Origin: Chitinophagaceae bacterium
GTDB lineage: Bacteria > Bacteroidota > Bacteroidia > Chitinophagales > Chitinophagaceae
DNA length: 53,297 nt
Direction: 5' to 3'
NCBI GenBank assembly: GCA_016787065.1
Contig: JAEUVD010000017.1
Span: 1-53,297, forward strand
The position numbers were made by a program, and so were the translations under genes. Below the pieces are notes generated by a model. The model did not search any database, was not told where the DNA came from, and worked only from the letters and a program-made list of their open reading frames with translations. Numbering within the stretch: the first letter of the stretch is position 1; each line of letters opens with the position of its first letter. Positions 1 to 8,535 of this stretch are shown piece after piece.

Positions 1-1
1 T

Positions 2-964
2 ATTGGCCGCCATTTTTTGGTAGACGCAGCATCACCTGCGGTGAATAACGAATTTTATTTACGGCATTTTAATGCTAAGGATAGTACCGATCTGGCCTTG
101 TTGGCTTTGAAACTAGATCACGGTTTTCAGTCTAATGAAGCCTTGGTTTTGCACCATAGTTCAAAACGTTCTTTATTGCGGCATGATTCGCTCGGCATAC
201 TTTCGCACGCATTACCCCTTATTATTTTTACGGAAGATAAAAAGCTAACCCATACGGTTTCCACTTCCGTAGATGAAATTCCAAGTTTAGTTTTTTTTGA
301 TTCCCTAATTGCCAATAAAGAAAGGTTGCGGATTATCTGTTCCAATAAGTTTGAACAACAATTTAAATGTAATAACGTGGTTGGTTTCCTTCCTGGAAAA
401 AGAAAGGATAGCTTCCTTGTTTTTACTGCCCATTATGATCATTTGGGTAAACAAGGTCAAGCGATGTTTCCAGGGGCTAGTGATAATGCCAGTGGCGTTA
501 GCATGGTCTTAAATCTGGCTTCATATTTTGCGCAACACAAACCTAAATACCCAACATACTTTATTTTGTTTAGTGGTGAAGAAGCGGGGTTAGTAGGGTC
601 CACTTATTTTACAGAAAACCCTTTATTTAATCTGAACAAAATAAAATTACTTATCAATTTGGATATCATGGGTAATGCTGAAAATGGAGTTACGGTGGTG
701 AATGGTGAGCAGCAACGAACTTATTTTGAAGCCTTAAAGAAAATCAACGAGCAAAATCAATTTTTACCCGAAGTTCGTATTAGAGGTAAAGCAGCCAATA
801 GCGATCATTATCCATTCGCAGAAAAAGGAGTTCCGGCTATTTTTATTTACTCTTTGGGCGGACAAGGTTATTATCATGACATTGATGATACCTACGAGCA
901 TCTCGGTTTTAAAAATTATGAAGCGGTATATAAACTCTTACTTACTTTTACGCAACAATTATAA
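2..964 (+). CDS. M28 family zinc aminopeptidase, 5' end cut by the window
   Basis: The reading frame is open to the window edge, so the N-terminus, including any signal peptide, is missing; the first in-frame start-like codon (TTG at 17) is probably internal. Family M28 enzymes are di-zinc aminopeptidases, often secreted or periplasmic. Counting from position 17, the metal-site motifs appear in family order: HYDHLG (H139), SDNASG (D156), GEEAGLVGS (E188/E189), NLDIMG, a late SDHYPF and the C-terminal YHDIDDT. All expected metal ligands and the catalytic Glu are present, so the enzyme looks active. The barrel gene at 969 follows after 4 nt and is probably cotranscribed. Substrate cannot be read from sequence. 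Confidence 0.9.
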   Translation: MGRHFLVDAASPAVNNEFYLRHFNAKDSTDLALLALKLDHGFQSNEALVLHHSSKRSLLRHDSLGILSHALPLIIFTEDKKLTHTVSTSVDEIPSLVFFDSLIANKERLRIICSNKFEQQFKCNNVVGFLPGKRKDSFLVFTAHYDHLGKQGQAMFPGASDNASGVSMVLNLASYFAQHKPKYPTYFILFSGEEAGLVGSTYFTENPLFNLNKIKLLINLDIMGNAENGVTVVNGEQQRTYFEALKKINEQNQFLPEVRIRGKAANSDHYPFAEKGVPAIFIYSLGGQGYYHDIDDTYEHLGFKNYEAVYKLLLTFTQQL

Positions 965-968
965 GGTC

Positions 969-1751
969 ATGAAGAAACTATTTCTATTATTTTGTTTAAC
1001 AACTTTTACGCTTACTTCATTCGCTCAAACGCAATCAAAAATAATTCGACCTAAAAAGGAGAAAGCCTATGTGTACCCGTCTTCCATAATAAAAATTAAT
1101 ACAACCAGCTTATTGTTCAAAACCGTTGCGGTGCAATATGAACGTAAACTAGCTTCTAAATGGTCGTTTGCACTTGGTGTGTTATACCGACCTTCCAGTA
1201 AATTACTTATGTATGATGCAATGGCCGAAAGCACCCAGTCTTATTTAACCCCTAATGCAAAATATGCTTATTCCACCATGAAACTTTCAAGGTTGGCTAT
1301 AACCCCTGAATTCAAATTCTTCTTCAAGAAAACAGCACCACGTGGACTTTACCTTTCTCCGTTTTTTCGTTACCGGAGGGATGTAACACCTTTCGATTTT
1401 AAGTATTTTGCCTCGAACATAAGTGCAACGAATGAGAAAACAGGCACGGCTAAAATTACGGATAGAAATATCGGCGTAGGAGTATTGTTTGGGTTACAAA
1501 TTCTAAGTAAAAATAAATTAGCGGTAGACTTTTGGTTCTTGGGGCCCGGACTAACAAATGCTAAATCATCGGTAAGTAGTAAACTAAATACTTCGGAATT
1601 AAATCAAATTGATAAGAATTCTATTAGTACAGATTTGGAAGAAATTACTTCTGTAGCAATTAAAAATGATAACAATGGTTTTTTTGGAAGCAGTACGGGA
1701 TATTCCTTTTATTTTCGAATGATAGGAGTGAATATTGGTTATAATTTCTAA
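969..1751 (+). CDS. Outer-membrane beta-barrel protein of unknown function
   Basis: The protein has 260 residues. The ATG at 969 was chosen because it opens a clear signal peptide (residues 1-20, ending SFAQ); the longer frame from 876 would overlap the preceding peptidase gene. The mature part alternates polar and hydrophobic residues, is rich in Tyr and Phe, and ends with an aromatic residue (GYNF). That pattern fits an 8- to 12-stranded outer-membrane barrel. No enzymatic motif was seen and the family was not recognised. It starts 4 nt after the M28 peptidase stop and overlaps the convergent pcm gene by 4 nt at its 3' end. Confidence 0.75.
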   Translation: MKKLFLLFCLTTFTLTSFAQTQSKIIRPKKEKAYVYPSSIIKINTTSLLFKTVAVQYERKLASKWSFALGVLYRPSSKLLMYDAMAESTQSYLTPNAKYAYSTMKLSRLAITPEFKFFFKKTAPRGLYLSPFFRYRRDVTPFDFKYFASNISATNEKTGTAKITDRNIGVGVLFGLQILSKNKLAVDFWFLGPGLTNAKSSVSSKLNTSELNQIDKNSISTDLEEITSVAIKNDNNGFFGSSTGYSFYFRMIGVNIGYNF

Positions 1752-2410
1752 TTTTTCTTGCCTTCCAACATGGGCACAAAGGAAAAATAATCAAAAGCTT
1801 CTTCTTGAATATTACCATCTTCTTGTTTTGTGATACGAAGCATACGTTGTTTTCCTTCTTCGCCAACAGGAATCACTAATAATCCACCGGGTTTTAATTG
1901 TTCAATAAGCGCCTCCGGAATATAGGGAGCCGCTGCGGTTACAATCATTTTATCAAAGGGTGCATAGGTTGGAAGGCCTTTATAGCCATCACCGTAAAAA
2001 AATTTCAGATGTAGGTATTTGCTCTTGAAAGGATAATGCTTCATGGTTTTATCGTAGAGTTTCTTTTGGCGTTCAATCGTAAATACTTTGGCGCCCATTT
2101 CGGAAAGAATCGTAGCCTGATACACCGAGCCTGTTCCAATTTCTAACACTTTATCTAACTTCTGTATTTTGAGTAGTTCCGACTGGTATGCGACGGTAAA
2201 AGGTTGAGAAATAGTCTGTCCTTCACCGATTGGAAATGCGCGATCTTCATAAGCAATTTTATCAAAAGCCGGGTCGAGAAAAAAATGTCGAGGTACATTA
2301 CGCATAGCTTCTAATACAGCCATGTCTTTGATTCCTTTCTCCTGAAGTAGCGTAATTAATTTCTCCCGTAATCCTTTATGACGGTAAGTGTCTTGTTGTT
2401 GAACAATCAT
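1748..2410 (-). CDS. pcm: Protein-L-isoaspartate O-methyltransferase
   Basis: This enzyme uses SAM to methylate L-isoaspartyl residues in damaged proteins, starting their repair. The 220 residues match the family length. The diagnostic IGEGQTISQP is at residues 61-70. SAM motif I is VLEIGTGSVYQ at 88-98, followed by an acidic TIER segment near 111-114; LKPGGLLVIPVG lies at 172-183. The usual motif I in this family reads GTGSGYQ, so Val96 replaces a normally conserved glycine beside the SAM pocket. The rest of the fold looks intact. The gene starts 3 nt after the lipoprotein gene at 2414 and is probably cotranscribed with it. Confidence 0.93.
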   Translation of the reverse strand: MIVQQQDTYRHKGLREKLITLLQEKGIKDMAVLEAMRNVPRHFFLDPAFDKIAYEDRAFPIGEGQTISQPFTVAYQSELLKIQKLDKVLEIGTGSVYQATILSEMGAKVFTIERQKKLYDKTMKHYPFKSKYLHLKFFYGDGYKGLPTYAPFDKMIVTAAAPYIPEALIEQLKPGGLLVIPVGEEGKQRMLRITKQEDGNIQEEAFDYFSFVPMLEGKKN

Positions 2411-2413
2411 AAA

Positions 2414-2761
2414 TTAGGGCTGTGTAGATTTTCGAATGTAGGTGATTTCGTGAAGGGCTGTATTTAATTTGTTACTCAGAATTAAGGTATCGTTGCCCTT
2501 AAATTTATAACTTAAGTAATGCGTATTATTATCTTCCTTGGTGTATAAATTCAACGAATGATCTTTTTCATCTAAAGAATAGGAAAACCCTTTTATTTCT
2601 GTGAGAATAGAAGTACCGCCATTGTATGTGTTATTTGGAAAGAATTCAAACCAAACCTGATCACATTGCCATTTTCCGATAAGGCGTTCTTTGTCTTTTT
2701 TACCACAGGAGGATAACACAACAAACAGTCCCAAAACTAATATGTAATTCCATCGATTCAT
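2414..2761 (-). CDS. Small lipoprotein, lipocalin-like fold possible
   Basis: The 115-residue product has a lipoprotein signal with lipobox LSSC (Cys19), so it should be lipid-anchored. After the Cys comes GKWQCDQVWFEFFPNNTY, similar in style to small Bacteroidota lipocalin-like lipoproteins that open with a G-K-W motif, followed by alternating strands. Function unknown. It sits just upstream of pcm on the minus strand. A -7-like box (CACCTTTG instead of TAnnTTTG) ends 5 nt before the ATG, so the message may be almost leaderless. Confidence 0.7.
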   Translation of the reverse strand: MNRWNYILVLGLFVVLSSCGKKDKERLIGKWQCDQVWFEFFPNNTYNGGTSILTEIKGFSYSLDEKDHSLNLYTKEDNNTHYLSYKFKGNDTLILSNKLNTALHEITYIRKSTQP

Positions 2762-2789
2762 TATCGCAAAGGTGTATTAAAAAGGTCAA

Positions 2790-2816
2790 ATAAAAAACGG
2801 CGAGATAAACTCGCCG
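2790..2816 (-). terminator. Rho-independent terminator of the beta-helix gene
   Basis: A perfect 7-bp stem CGGCGAG / CTCGCCG (2798-2804 and 2810-2816) with a 5-nt loop is followed, on the minus strand, by a run of T residues (2792-2797). It lies 62 nt past the stop codon of the gene at 2878. Confidence 0.85.
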
Positions 2817-2877
2817 CCTCTTGTGTTTTTTTCTGTGAAAAATGAAAAATGAAAAAAACTATGTTTAAATGAAGAAA

Positions 2878-4512
2878 TTATCGAATGGCAAAGCGAATAG
2901 TTTTGTTCTTATCTGTGGATGAAACATGCATTAAGTACATACCTTTTGATAAACCTGAAGTGTTTATGTGTAAAGAGTTATTTCCTTTCTTTTGCATTTG
3001 TTTTTCCTGATGAATGATTTTTCCATCCATACTAAGAATTTGTATTGAAATAGTTCCTGTAGAATTTGAATTGAAATTCAGATGGATTAAATCGGTAGCA
3101 GGGTTAGGAAATAACATCATGCTAGCTTCATTAGCTAAAATCTGCTGAGCAGAAACAGGAAATACGCCCATGGAATAAGATGCTGTATCAGGGTTGAAGT
3201 TAGTCCATCCGGCAAACCAATCATCATTCCCAAATGCACCACGATAAGCAACTGTAGTAAAGCCATTTGATAATTTAGCATCTGTAAAATCTGCACCTGT
3301 TAAAGCCGGAGAACTAGACGTTGGTTTTAAATCGGGTGATGTATAATTAAAAGGCGCTGTAAGCATGATGTCGGTATTTGCTGCATACATGGCATTGGCA
3401 TTCGCTGTGGCACCATACCAAGGACTAATATTCCAAGCTGCTCCGGCCGTTGAATCAAGCGGTAAGGTACAAGCAGACATCATATTATTTTTGAATTTAA
3501 GGGCACCGTTATCGGCATTGGCATGACAGCTATCGCCATCTATTTTAACTCCAATTGGAAAACCCATGAAGATTGAATTGAAAATACTTAATCTTGAGTT
3601 TCTTCGAACATGGGCCACGGCATTAAAGTAGTTGCTAGTTGAGGTTGTAGCGGTCTGTTTCGGTCCTACAATGGTCATATTACTAAATACAGCACTAGTA
3701 TAGGGTTGATTACCACTACCAGAGGCATCGTTATCACTTTCAAAACCATTCGCTTTTGAAACGGGGTCAGCAACATTGGTATCGCGAATGGCAACACCAA
3801 ATTGAACACGACCGCTGTAACCGAAATCGGTATCAAAGTCATCATCATTTCCTCGGAAACTTACAAGATGATGCGCGTCTACATTACCTCCAAAAAATTC
3901 AAAGGCATCATCAAAACCATAACTACATTGTACGTATGAAATTTTTGTGCCGCTACCTACACCGCCTAAGGTTAAACTATTTAATTCATTATTTGCAGCA
4001 TATGCAAATCCGGCATATTCAATTCGAACATAACGTAACTCACCGCTGTTATCTAAATCGTTTAGTCCACCATATTTTCCGTCACTAACGGTTCCATCGG
4101 GATTCGATAGATTACCGCCTTCGAACGTACCTTCACCACCGGTTACATTAATACGAGCATTTCCGGCAATTACTAATCCACCCCAATCACCGGTAGATTT
4201 ATTTCCAGGAGTTTCACTAGAGGTAAAAACTATAGGCTGTTGAGCTGTACCAATAGCATAAATTTTAGCACCGCGTGTAACAATTAAGGCTGATCCTGCG
4301 GTTGTTTTATCGCCTTTAATAACAGTACCTGGTTCAATGTTTAAGGTTGCACCCGATTTTACATATACTTTTCCTTGTAGCAAATAAATGGTGTCATTCG
4401 ACCAATTTACATTTCCTACTAAATTACCTGTAATGGTTACCACAGGTGCTTGTGCTTTCATGTTTGTGTATCCTAAAAACACAATACTAATAAGGGTTAG
4501 AATTTTTTTCAT
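2878..4512 (-). CDS. Secreted right-handed beta-helix protein with T9SS type A sorting domain
   Basis: The 544-residue product has a signal peptide (residues 1-20, ending NMKA). A hydrophobic/Gly/Asn repeat region follows, with phrases such as LNIEPGTVIKGD and KIYAIGT and many GG turns, as in parallel beta-helix surface proteins. The C-terminal ~78 residues form a T9SS sorting domain starting MLFPNPATD and ending in a KGMYLM strand and basic tail. It should be exported and attached to the cell surface or released. It is 87 nt downstream of the TonB receptor but has its own promoter, with the same repeat operator as the receptor (4533-4588). I infer that the pair works together, perhaps on a phosphorus-containing ligand. 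No catalytic residues could be assigned. Confidence 0.88.
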   Translation of the reverse strand: MKKILTLISIVFLGYTNMKAQAPVVTITGNLVGNVNWSNDTIYLLQGKVYVKSGATLNIEPGTVIKGDKTTAGSALIVTRGAKIYAIGTAQQPIVFTSSETPGNKSTGDWGGLVIAGNARINVTGGEGTFEGGNLSNPDGTVSDGKYGGLNDLDNSGELRYVRIEYAGFAYAANNELNSLTLGGVGSGTKISYVQCSYGFDDAFEFFGGNVDAHHLVSFRGNDDDFDTDFGYSGRVQFGVAIRDTNVADPVSKANGFESDNDASGSGNQPYTSAVFSNMTIVGPKQTATTSTSNYFNAVAHVRRNSRLSIFNSIFMGFPIGVKIDGDSCHANADNGALKFKNNMMSACTLPLDSTAGAAWNISPWYGATANANAMYAANTDIMLTAPFNYTSPDLKPTSSSPALTGADFTDAKLSNGFTTVAYRGAFGNDDWFAGWTNFNPDTASYSMGVFPVSAQQILANEASMMLFPNPATDLIHLNFNSNSTGTISIQILSMDGKIIHQEKQMQKKGNNSLHINTSGLSKGMYLMHVSSTDKNKTIRFAIR

Positions 4513-4532
4513 TTTTCTTTTTTTCTATTTTG

Positions 4533-4588
4533 CGAAATTAATTGAGGTATATTACGTTACTATTACCGGTGTATTACTAAATTATTAG
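4533..4588 (-). promoter_or_regulatory. Promoter with four 11-bp direct repeats (PhoB-type operator candidate)
   Basis: On the plus strand the core ATTAC occurs at 4551, 4562 and 4573, and ATTAG at 4584, exactly 11 bp apart. Read toward the gene the cores are CTAAT, GTAAT, GTAAT, GTAAT. The last core ends 10 nt before a -7-like box TAATTTCG (4533-4540, minus strand). No clear -33 TTTG is present, which fits a promoter that depends on an activator. PhoB/OmpR-family regulators bind tandem 11-bp repeats; assignment to PhoB is inferred from the adjacent pst genes. Confidence 0.72.
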
Positions 4589-4599
4589 TAAATCAAAAT

Positions 4600-7407
4600 T
4601 TAAAAGGTATAGCTTAAGTTTAAGGATAGATTTCTACCTTGTTGTTGATTCATGAATAAGAAATCATGTTCTTTTTTATAAGAAACTTCTTTATTAGCCT
4701 GTCCTAGACTATTCATGTTGTAGTAATAACGTATCGGGGAGGCAAGAAGATCACTCAGTGAACATTTTATTTCGAAATTCTTTTTTATTTTTTTACTAAG
4801 TTGAAGATCTAAAATGTTGCGCGGAGCTTCGTATAAATCTGGTACGATGGTTTGATTTCCTACGGCTACAATGCGTTCTCCGATGCGGTTGTACACAACA
4901 GTAATTCCGATATTATAGGTAGGATGTTGATAGCTTAATCCACCATTAATGATATAAGGAGATTGTCCTTGCATACGACGTTTTTGAATCAACTTACTAC
5001 TATCTACCGTATGGTATTCAATTTGTACTTCTGATTTGATATAAGCAAGGTTTCCAAACACACTTAAATCATTTAAGAAACTTTTTTTGGCGTTAGTGAG
5101 AAACCCTAGATTTTTGCGAACTTCAATTTCAGCGCCGAATAAATTGGCTTCTGGTGCATTGGCATACGACATTAATTTAGTACTTAAATCCATTACGGAT
5201 TCAATTGGATTTTTGAATTTTTTATAGAATATCGAAGCCGATAGCATTTCTCCTTTACCCATAAAATATTCGTAACGCAAATCATAATTATTAATTTGGG
5301 TTTGAAGTAAGGATTCATTTCCAACATAAGTAAGTAACATATTATAGTTGTAAAAAGCGGCTGGTGCTAATTCACGAAATTCAGGACGAGAAAGGGTTTG
5401 TGACCAACAGGCGCGTAGATTTGTTTTCTTATCAAGTGCGTATGTAATATTTAATGAAGGAAGAATATTGGTGTTTTTCTTCTCAATAGTTTTGTCGTTC
5501 GCTTTTGTAAAGCCCGTTGTAATTTGTTGTTCAAATTGTTCTGCTCTTGCTCCCCAAACTACACGAACGTTATTACCTATTTTATTTTCACTCAAGAGGT
5601 AAGCTGCTTGTAATTTTGATTCGGCCTGATATGCATCACTCGGTTGGGTAATGTCATCAATCATAATGCCTGTTTCAGTCATATTAGCTGAAGTAAATAA
5701 TTGTTCTTGAGGCAATAGTTCAATTTGATTATTATACTTACTCAAGTTGCTCACTTTAAAACCTAACACCCGAGCATCATAATTTCTTTCTTTCGATTGT
5801 ATATAAACACCGCCCTTCAACCATTGTTTTGCGTTGAATAAAGTATAAGGTAATTGTATGTCTAAACTTCCGGTATAGATGGTTTCTTTCGTTTTGGCAT
5901 AGAAGGTACCACTATAGAACGGAGAACCTTTAAGAGGAATATAGGCGCGGTAAACAGAATCATCATAATTCTTGGCGGATTGAAACTTCCGTAAATCAGG
6001 AATGTTGCGCACGATGGCTTGTCGGTTCAACGACCATTGAATCTTTATTTTTTGCTTTGAAACCTGATGTTCGCCGCTGAGCGCATTGGAAAGAAGTTGA
6101 TTGCTTGTGTACCAACCTGCATTGCTCTTAATATCTTGTTGCGTTTCAAAACTTTTTCCGGAACGAAGAATGGTTTGATTTTCTCCGGTTGCAGAGTACA
6201 TATTTTTAAATTGTACTTTATGATTGTCATTCCACTTGAAACTAACATTAACTAGTGCGCCGAGCAATGTACTTTCTTTGTAAACGTTATCTTGAAAGTT
6301 GTATAAATACTCCGTACCATTCAAATCTTTTCGCTCTACCGAATGCGTTCGATAAAATCGATTATAATTCAATGAACTGATAACCCCTAATTTTTGTTCC
6401 TTTTTAAATTTATGTGAGTACCCACCTGAAATGCCTAAGCTTTGGTTTAACGGTGTAGTACCTTCTTTAATTTCCCAATTATTTTTTAATGTTTTACTAG
6501 CCTCTAAACGATCGTTTTTGGAGAATGCAGAAGAACTACTTAAAAACTTATCGGTTGATGGAAAGCTTGAAGGAAGAATACGTTGAGAGTTATCAAAGCC
6601 TAACCAATCAGTAGAAGATTTTGTACTGATTGAACGCTGTTTGAGAGCAGATAAGCTATTGCCACCACTTCCAATTTGTATCTGTAAAAAATTATCACTT
6701 CCAACTTCTTTGGTGCTAATATCAATGATACCACCTGCAAACTCGGCTGGTTTATCAGGAGATGCTGTTTTTACAATACTTATCCTATCTACCATGGCAG
6801 ATGGAATTAAATCGAATGAAAACGCTTTTTTGTCGGATTCGGAACTAGGTAAAATATCACCATTCATTAAAGCGAGATTGTAGCGATCGGCTAATCCACG
6901 AATAACGGCATAACGATTATCTACTATGGTAACACCGCTTACACGTTTTAGAACTTCACTGGTGCTTCGGTCGGAGGTTTTTTTAATTAAATCCGCAGAA
7001 ATTCCGTCAGAGATCGTTGCCAGATTTTTTTGATGTACTAAAAGCGATTGCATGCTTTCTTTTTTCATCTGACTTTTAACTTGAACTTCTTTCAGGTTTT
7101 TTTGTTCACGTTCAAGATTAATTACAACACTATCTGATTTGCCATTCTTAACAGACACTTCTTGCTTTATCGTTTTATAAGATACATAGCTTATTTGTAG
7201 TTGGAAAGTTCCATCATTTAAATTTCTTATTTGAAACTGTCCATTTACATTGGTTTTTGTTCCTATGGAAGTACCCATTACAGAAATCGTAGCCCCAATT
7301 ACAGTTTGTTTATTTTCGTCGTAAACAATACCTTGAATCGTGCCTGATTGCGCTTTACAAATATGTTGAATAATTAATAAACTAAGCGCGAAATACCATT
7401 TTTTCAT
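4600..7407 (-). CDS. TonB-dependent outer-membrane receptor
   Basis: ATG at 7407 gives 935 residues with a signal peptide (1-20, ending ICKAQ). The longer frame from a TTG at 7431 is rejected because that codon overlaps the predicted -7 box. Domains in order: carboxypeptidase-regulatory-like Ig fold (about 22-105, with IQGIVYDENKQTVIGA), plug (about 115-230, with VSGVTIVDNRYAVIRGL and EFAGGIIDISTK), then a long beta barrel ending in NLSYTF. It should import a ligand across the outer membrane using TonB/ExbBD energy. No SusD partner is next to it, so a polysaccharide SusCD role is unlikely. The downstream secreted protein and the neighbouring phosphate genes suggest uptake of a phosphorus-containing compound, which is an inference. 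Confidence 0.93.
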   Translation of the reverse strand: MKKWYFALSLLIIQHICKAQSGTIQGIVYDENKQTVIGATISVMGTSIGTKTNVNGQFQIRNLNDGTFQLQISYVSYKTIKQEVSVKNGKSDSVVINLEREQKNLKEVQVKSQMKKESMQSLLVHQKNLATISDGISADLIKKTSDRSTSEVLKRVSGVTIVDNRYAVIRGLADRYNLALMNGDILPSSESDKKAFSFDLIPSAMVDRISIVKTASPDKPAEFAGGIIDISTKEVGSDNFLQIQIGSGGNSLSALKQRSISTKSSTDWLGFDNSQRILPSSFPSTDKFLSSSSAFSKNDRLEASKTLKNNWEIKEGTTPLNQSLGISGGYSHKFKKEQKLGVISSLNYNRFYRTHSVERKDLNGTEYLYNFQDNVYKESTLLGALVNVSFKWNDNHKVQFKNMYSATGENQTILRSGKSFETQQDIKSNAGWYTSNQLLSNALSGEHQVSKQKIKIQWSLNRQAIVRNIPDLRKFQSAKNYDDSVYRAYIPLKGSPFYSGTFYAKTKETIYTGSLDIQLPYTLFNAKQWLKGGVYIQSKERNYDARVLGFKVSNLSKYNNQIELLPQEQLFTSANMTETGIMIDDITQPSDAYQAESKLQAAYLLSENKIGNNVRVVWGARAEQFEQQITTGFTKANDKTIEKKNTNILPSLNITYALDKKTNLRACWSQTLSRPEFRELAPAAFYNYNMLLTYVGNESLLQTQINNYDLRYEYFMGKGEMLSASIFYKKFKNPIESVMDLSTKLMSYANAPEANLFGAEIEVRKNLGFLTNAKKSFLNDLSVFGNLAYIKSEVQIEYHTVDSSKLIQKRRMQGQSPYIINGGLSYQHPTYNIGITVVYNRIGERIVAVGNQTIVPDLYEAPRNILDLQLSKKIKKNFEIKCSLSDLLASPIRYYYNMNSLGQANKEVSYKKEHDFLFMNQQQGRNLSLNLSYTF

Positions 7408-7428
7408 TTTTTCACTTTTACTAATGAG

Positions 7429-7484
7429 CAAAGCAAGAACTCTTATGTTACCTTAATATTATCGGCGTATTACGGCAATATTAA
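7429..7484 (-). promoter_or_regulatory. Promoter of the TonB receptor with four 11-bp direct repeats
   Basis: Plus-strand cores are GTTAC (7447), ATTAT (7458), ATTAC (7469) and ATTAA (7480), exactly 11 bp apart. On the coding strand they read TTAAT, GTAAT, ATAAT, GTAAC. The last core ends 10 nt before TTGCTTTG (7429-7436), one mismatch from TAnnTTTG. Number of units, period and distance to the -7 box match the site upstream of 4512 exactly, so the two promoters very probably share a regulator. Confidence 0.72.
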
Positions 7485-7527
7485 TTTCGAGGAATAGTAA
7501 GATGGTAATAGTAACATAACATGAAAA

Positions 7528-8448
7528 ATGACAGAATTGGTTTTAAATGAACTCTCTTTGCATTATAAAATACAGGTGATCGAAATGCTTTACCTACATG
7601 CACATACACCGATAGAGAATGAGCTCTACCGACAATTGAAAACAAAACAAAATCATGTTTCGCAATTAAATATTCATCATCTTCATGACAAGCAATATTT
7701 AGAGAGGCATCATTATATACATCCCAGTGATACATTAATGTATTCTTTTCTGGATTATGCTTCGTACGATTATCTTCCATCTTTTCAGAAAGAAGTGGAA
7801 GCAGTTGATTTGATTTTAGAGTTTGCGGAGGAATTAGGTTACAAGCATCTTATTTTTATTACTTATCCCGGTGTCTATTATAATTCGGGTAATTTGTTTT
7901 CTCAACATAAAGCGATTATTCAACAGAAAGTTGCACAAAGTGGATTAGGTTTTACGTTCTTAGCAATCAATGCACTTTCATGTTTTGAAAAACAACAACA
8001 TTCCTTGTATCCGCTTTGTTACAATAACGATGCAGAGAAATTCATTATACCTTTTCATCGCTCGAAGGTGATTTATAACTTGGAAGTAGAAAATTTAGTA
8101 CGCTTACTTTCTGCACCAAATTTTGTAGCCATGAATAAGTCGTATGAAGTATTTGATGCTATTTATTCCATGAATGAGTTTTTATCCATTTTTAGTGATC
8201 ATATTCCGGTTACGCATTATCCAAATTTCCTTTTTAGTTTTCTCTCTTATATCCGTGATTGGCATACCCCGTCGATGGTAGAATTGCTCACTAAACCCTT
8301 GGTAACTATGCAACGGAACTTGGTTGAACGCGATTTTCATATCTCGTTACAACCCACGCCTTTGGTTAATAGTTACTTATGGCGTCTGGAAAAAGGTAAA
8401 CGAGGGTTCAATCAGCCGGATGAATTGGCATGGAATGGCGCATTCTAG
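7528..8448 (+). CDS. Degenerate SDR/NmrA-like protein, function unknown
   Basis: The product has 306 residues with no signal peptide or membrane segment. The middle resembles atypical short-chain dehydrogenases: a helix EAVDLILEFAEELGYKHLIF (about 91-110), a strand-turn ITYPGVYYNSG (111-121), then a helix with K128. The N-terminal Gly-rich NAD(P)-binding motif is absent, and the YxxxK catalytic pair reads F124-x3-K128. If it belongs to this fold it is probably not an active dehydrogenase. It is transcribed divergently from the TonB receptor and precedes the porin-pst genes by 87 nt, so a role in the phosphate locus is possible. A helical DNA-binding-like N-terminus is an alternative reading. 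The family assignment is tentative. Confidence 0.5.
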   Translation: MTELVLNELSLHYKIQVIEMLYLHAHTPIENELYRQLKTKQNHVSQLNIHHLHDKQYLERHHYIHPSDTLMYSFLDYASYDYLPSFQKEVEAVDLILEFAEELGYKHLIFITYPGVYYNSGNLFSQHKAIIQQKVAQSGLGFTFLAINALSCFEKQQHSLYPLCYNNDAEKFIIPFHRSKVIYNLEVENLVRLLSAPNFVAMNKSYEVFDAIYSMNEFLSIFSDHIPVTHYPNFLFSFLSYIRDWHTPSMVELLTKPLVTMQRNLVERDFHISLQPTPLVNSYLWRLEKGKRGFNQPDELAWNGAF

Positions 8449-8462
8449 GGGCTTTGGGAGAA

Positions 8463-8519
8463 TTAATAATTTGGTAATATTGGAAATTTCATTTTGAGCT
8501 TGTGATGAAGATACTTTTG
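8463..8519 (+). promoter_or_regulatory. Promoter of the porin-pst operon, weak form of the repeat operator
   Basis: A perfect -7 box TACTTTTG lies at 8512-8519, 16 nt before the porin ATG. Two cores TTAAT (8463) and GTAAT (8474) are 11 bp apart; the next two expected units (8485, 8496) are degenerate and the distance to the -7 box is 11 rather than 10. It resembles the two strong sites but is much weaker evidence. Confidence 0.45.
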
Positions 8520-8535
8520 TGGCGAAAAGTGAAAA

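Noticed and set aside
7497..7520. GTAAT (7505) and ATAAC (7516) cores 11 bp apart before the gene at 7528
   Set aside because: Only two units, almost touching the start codon, with no -7 box at the right distance; not enough for an operator.
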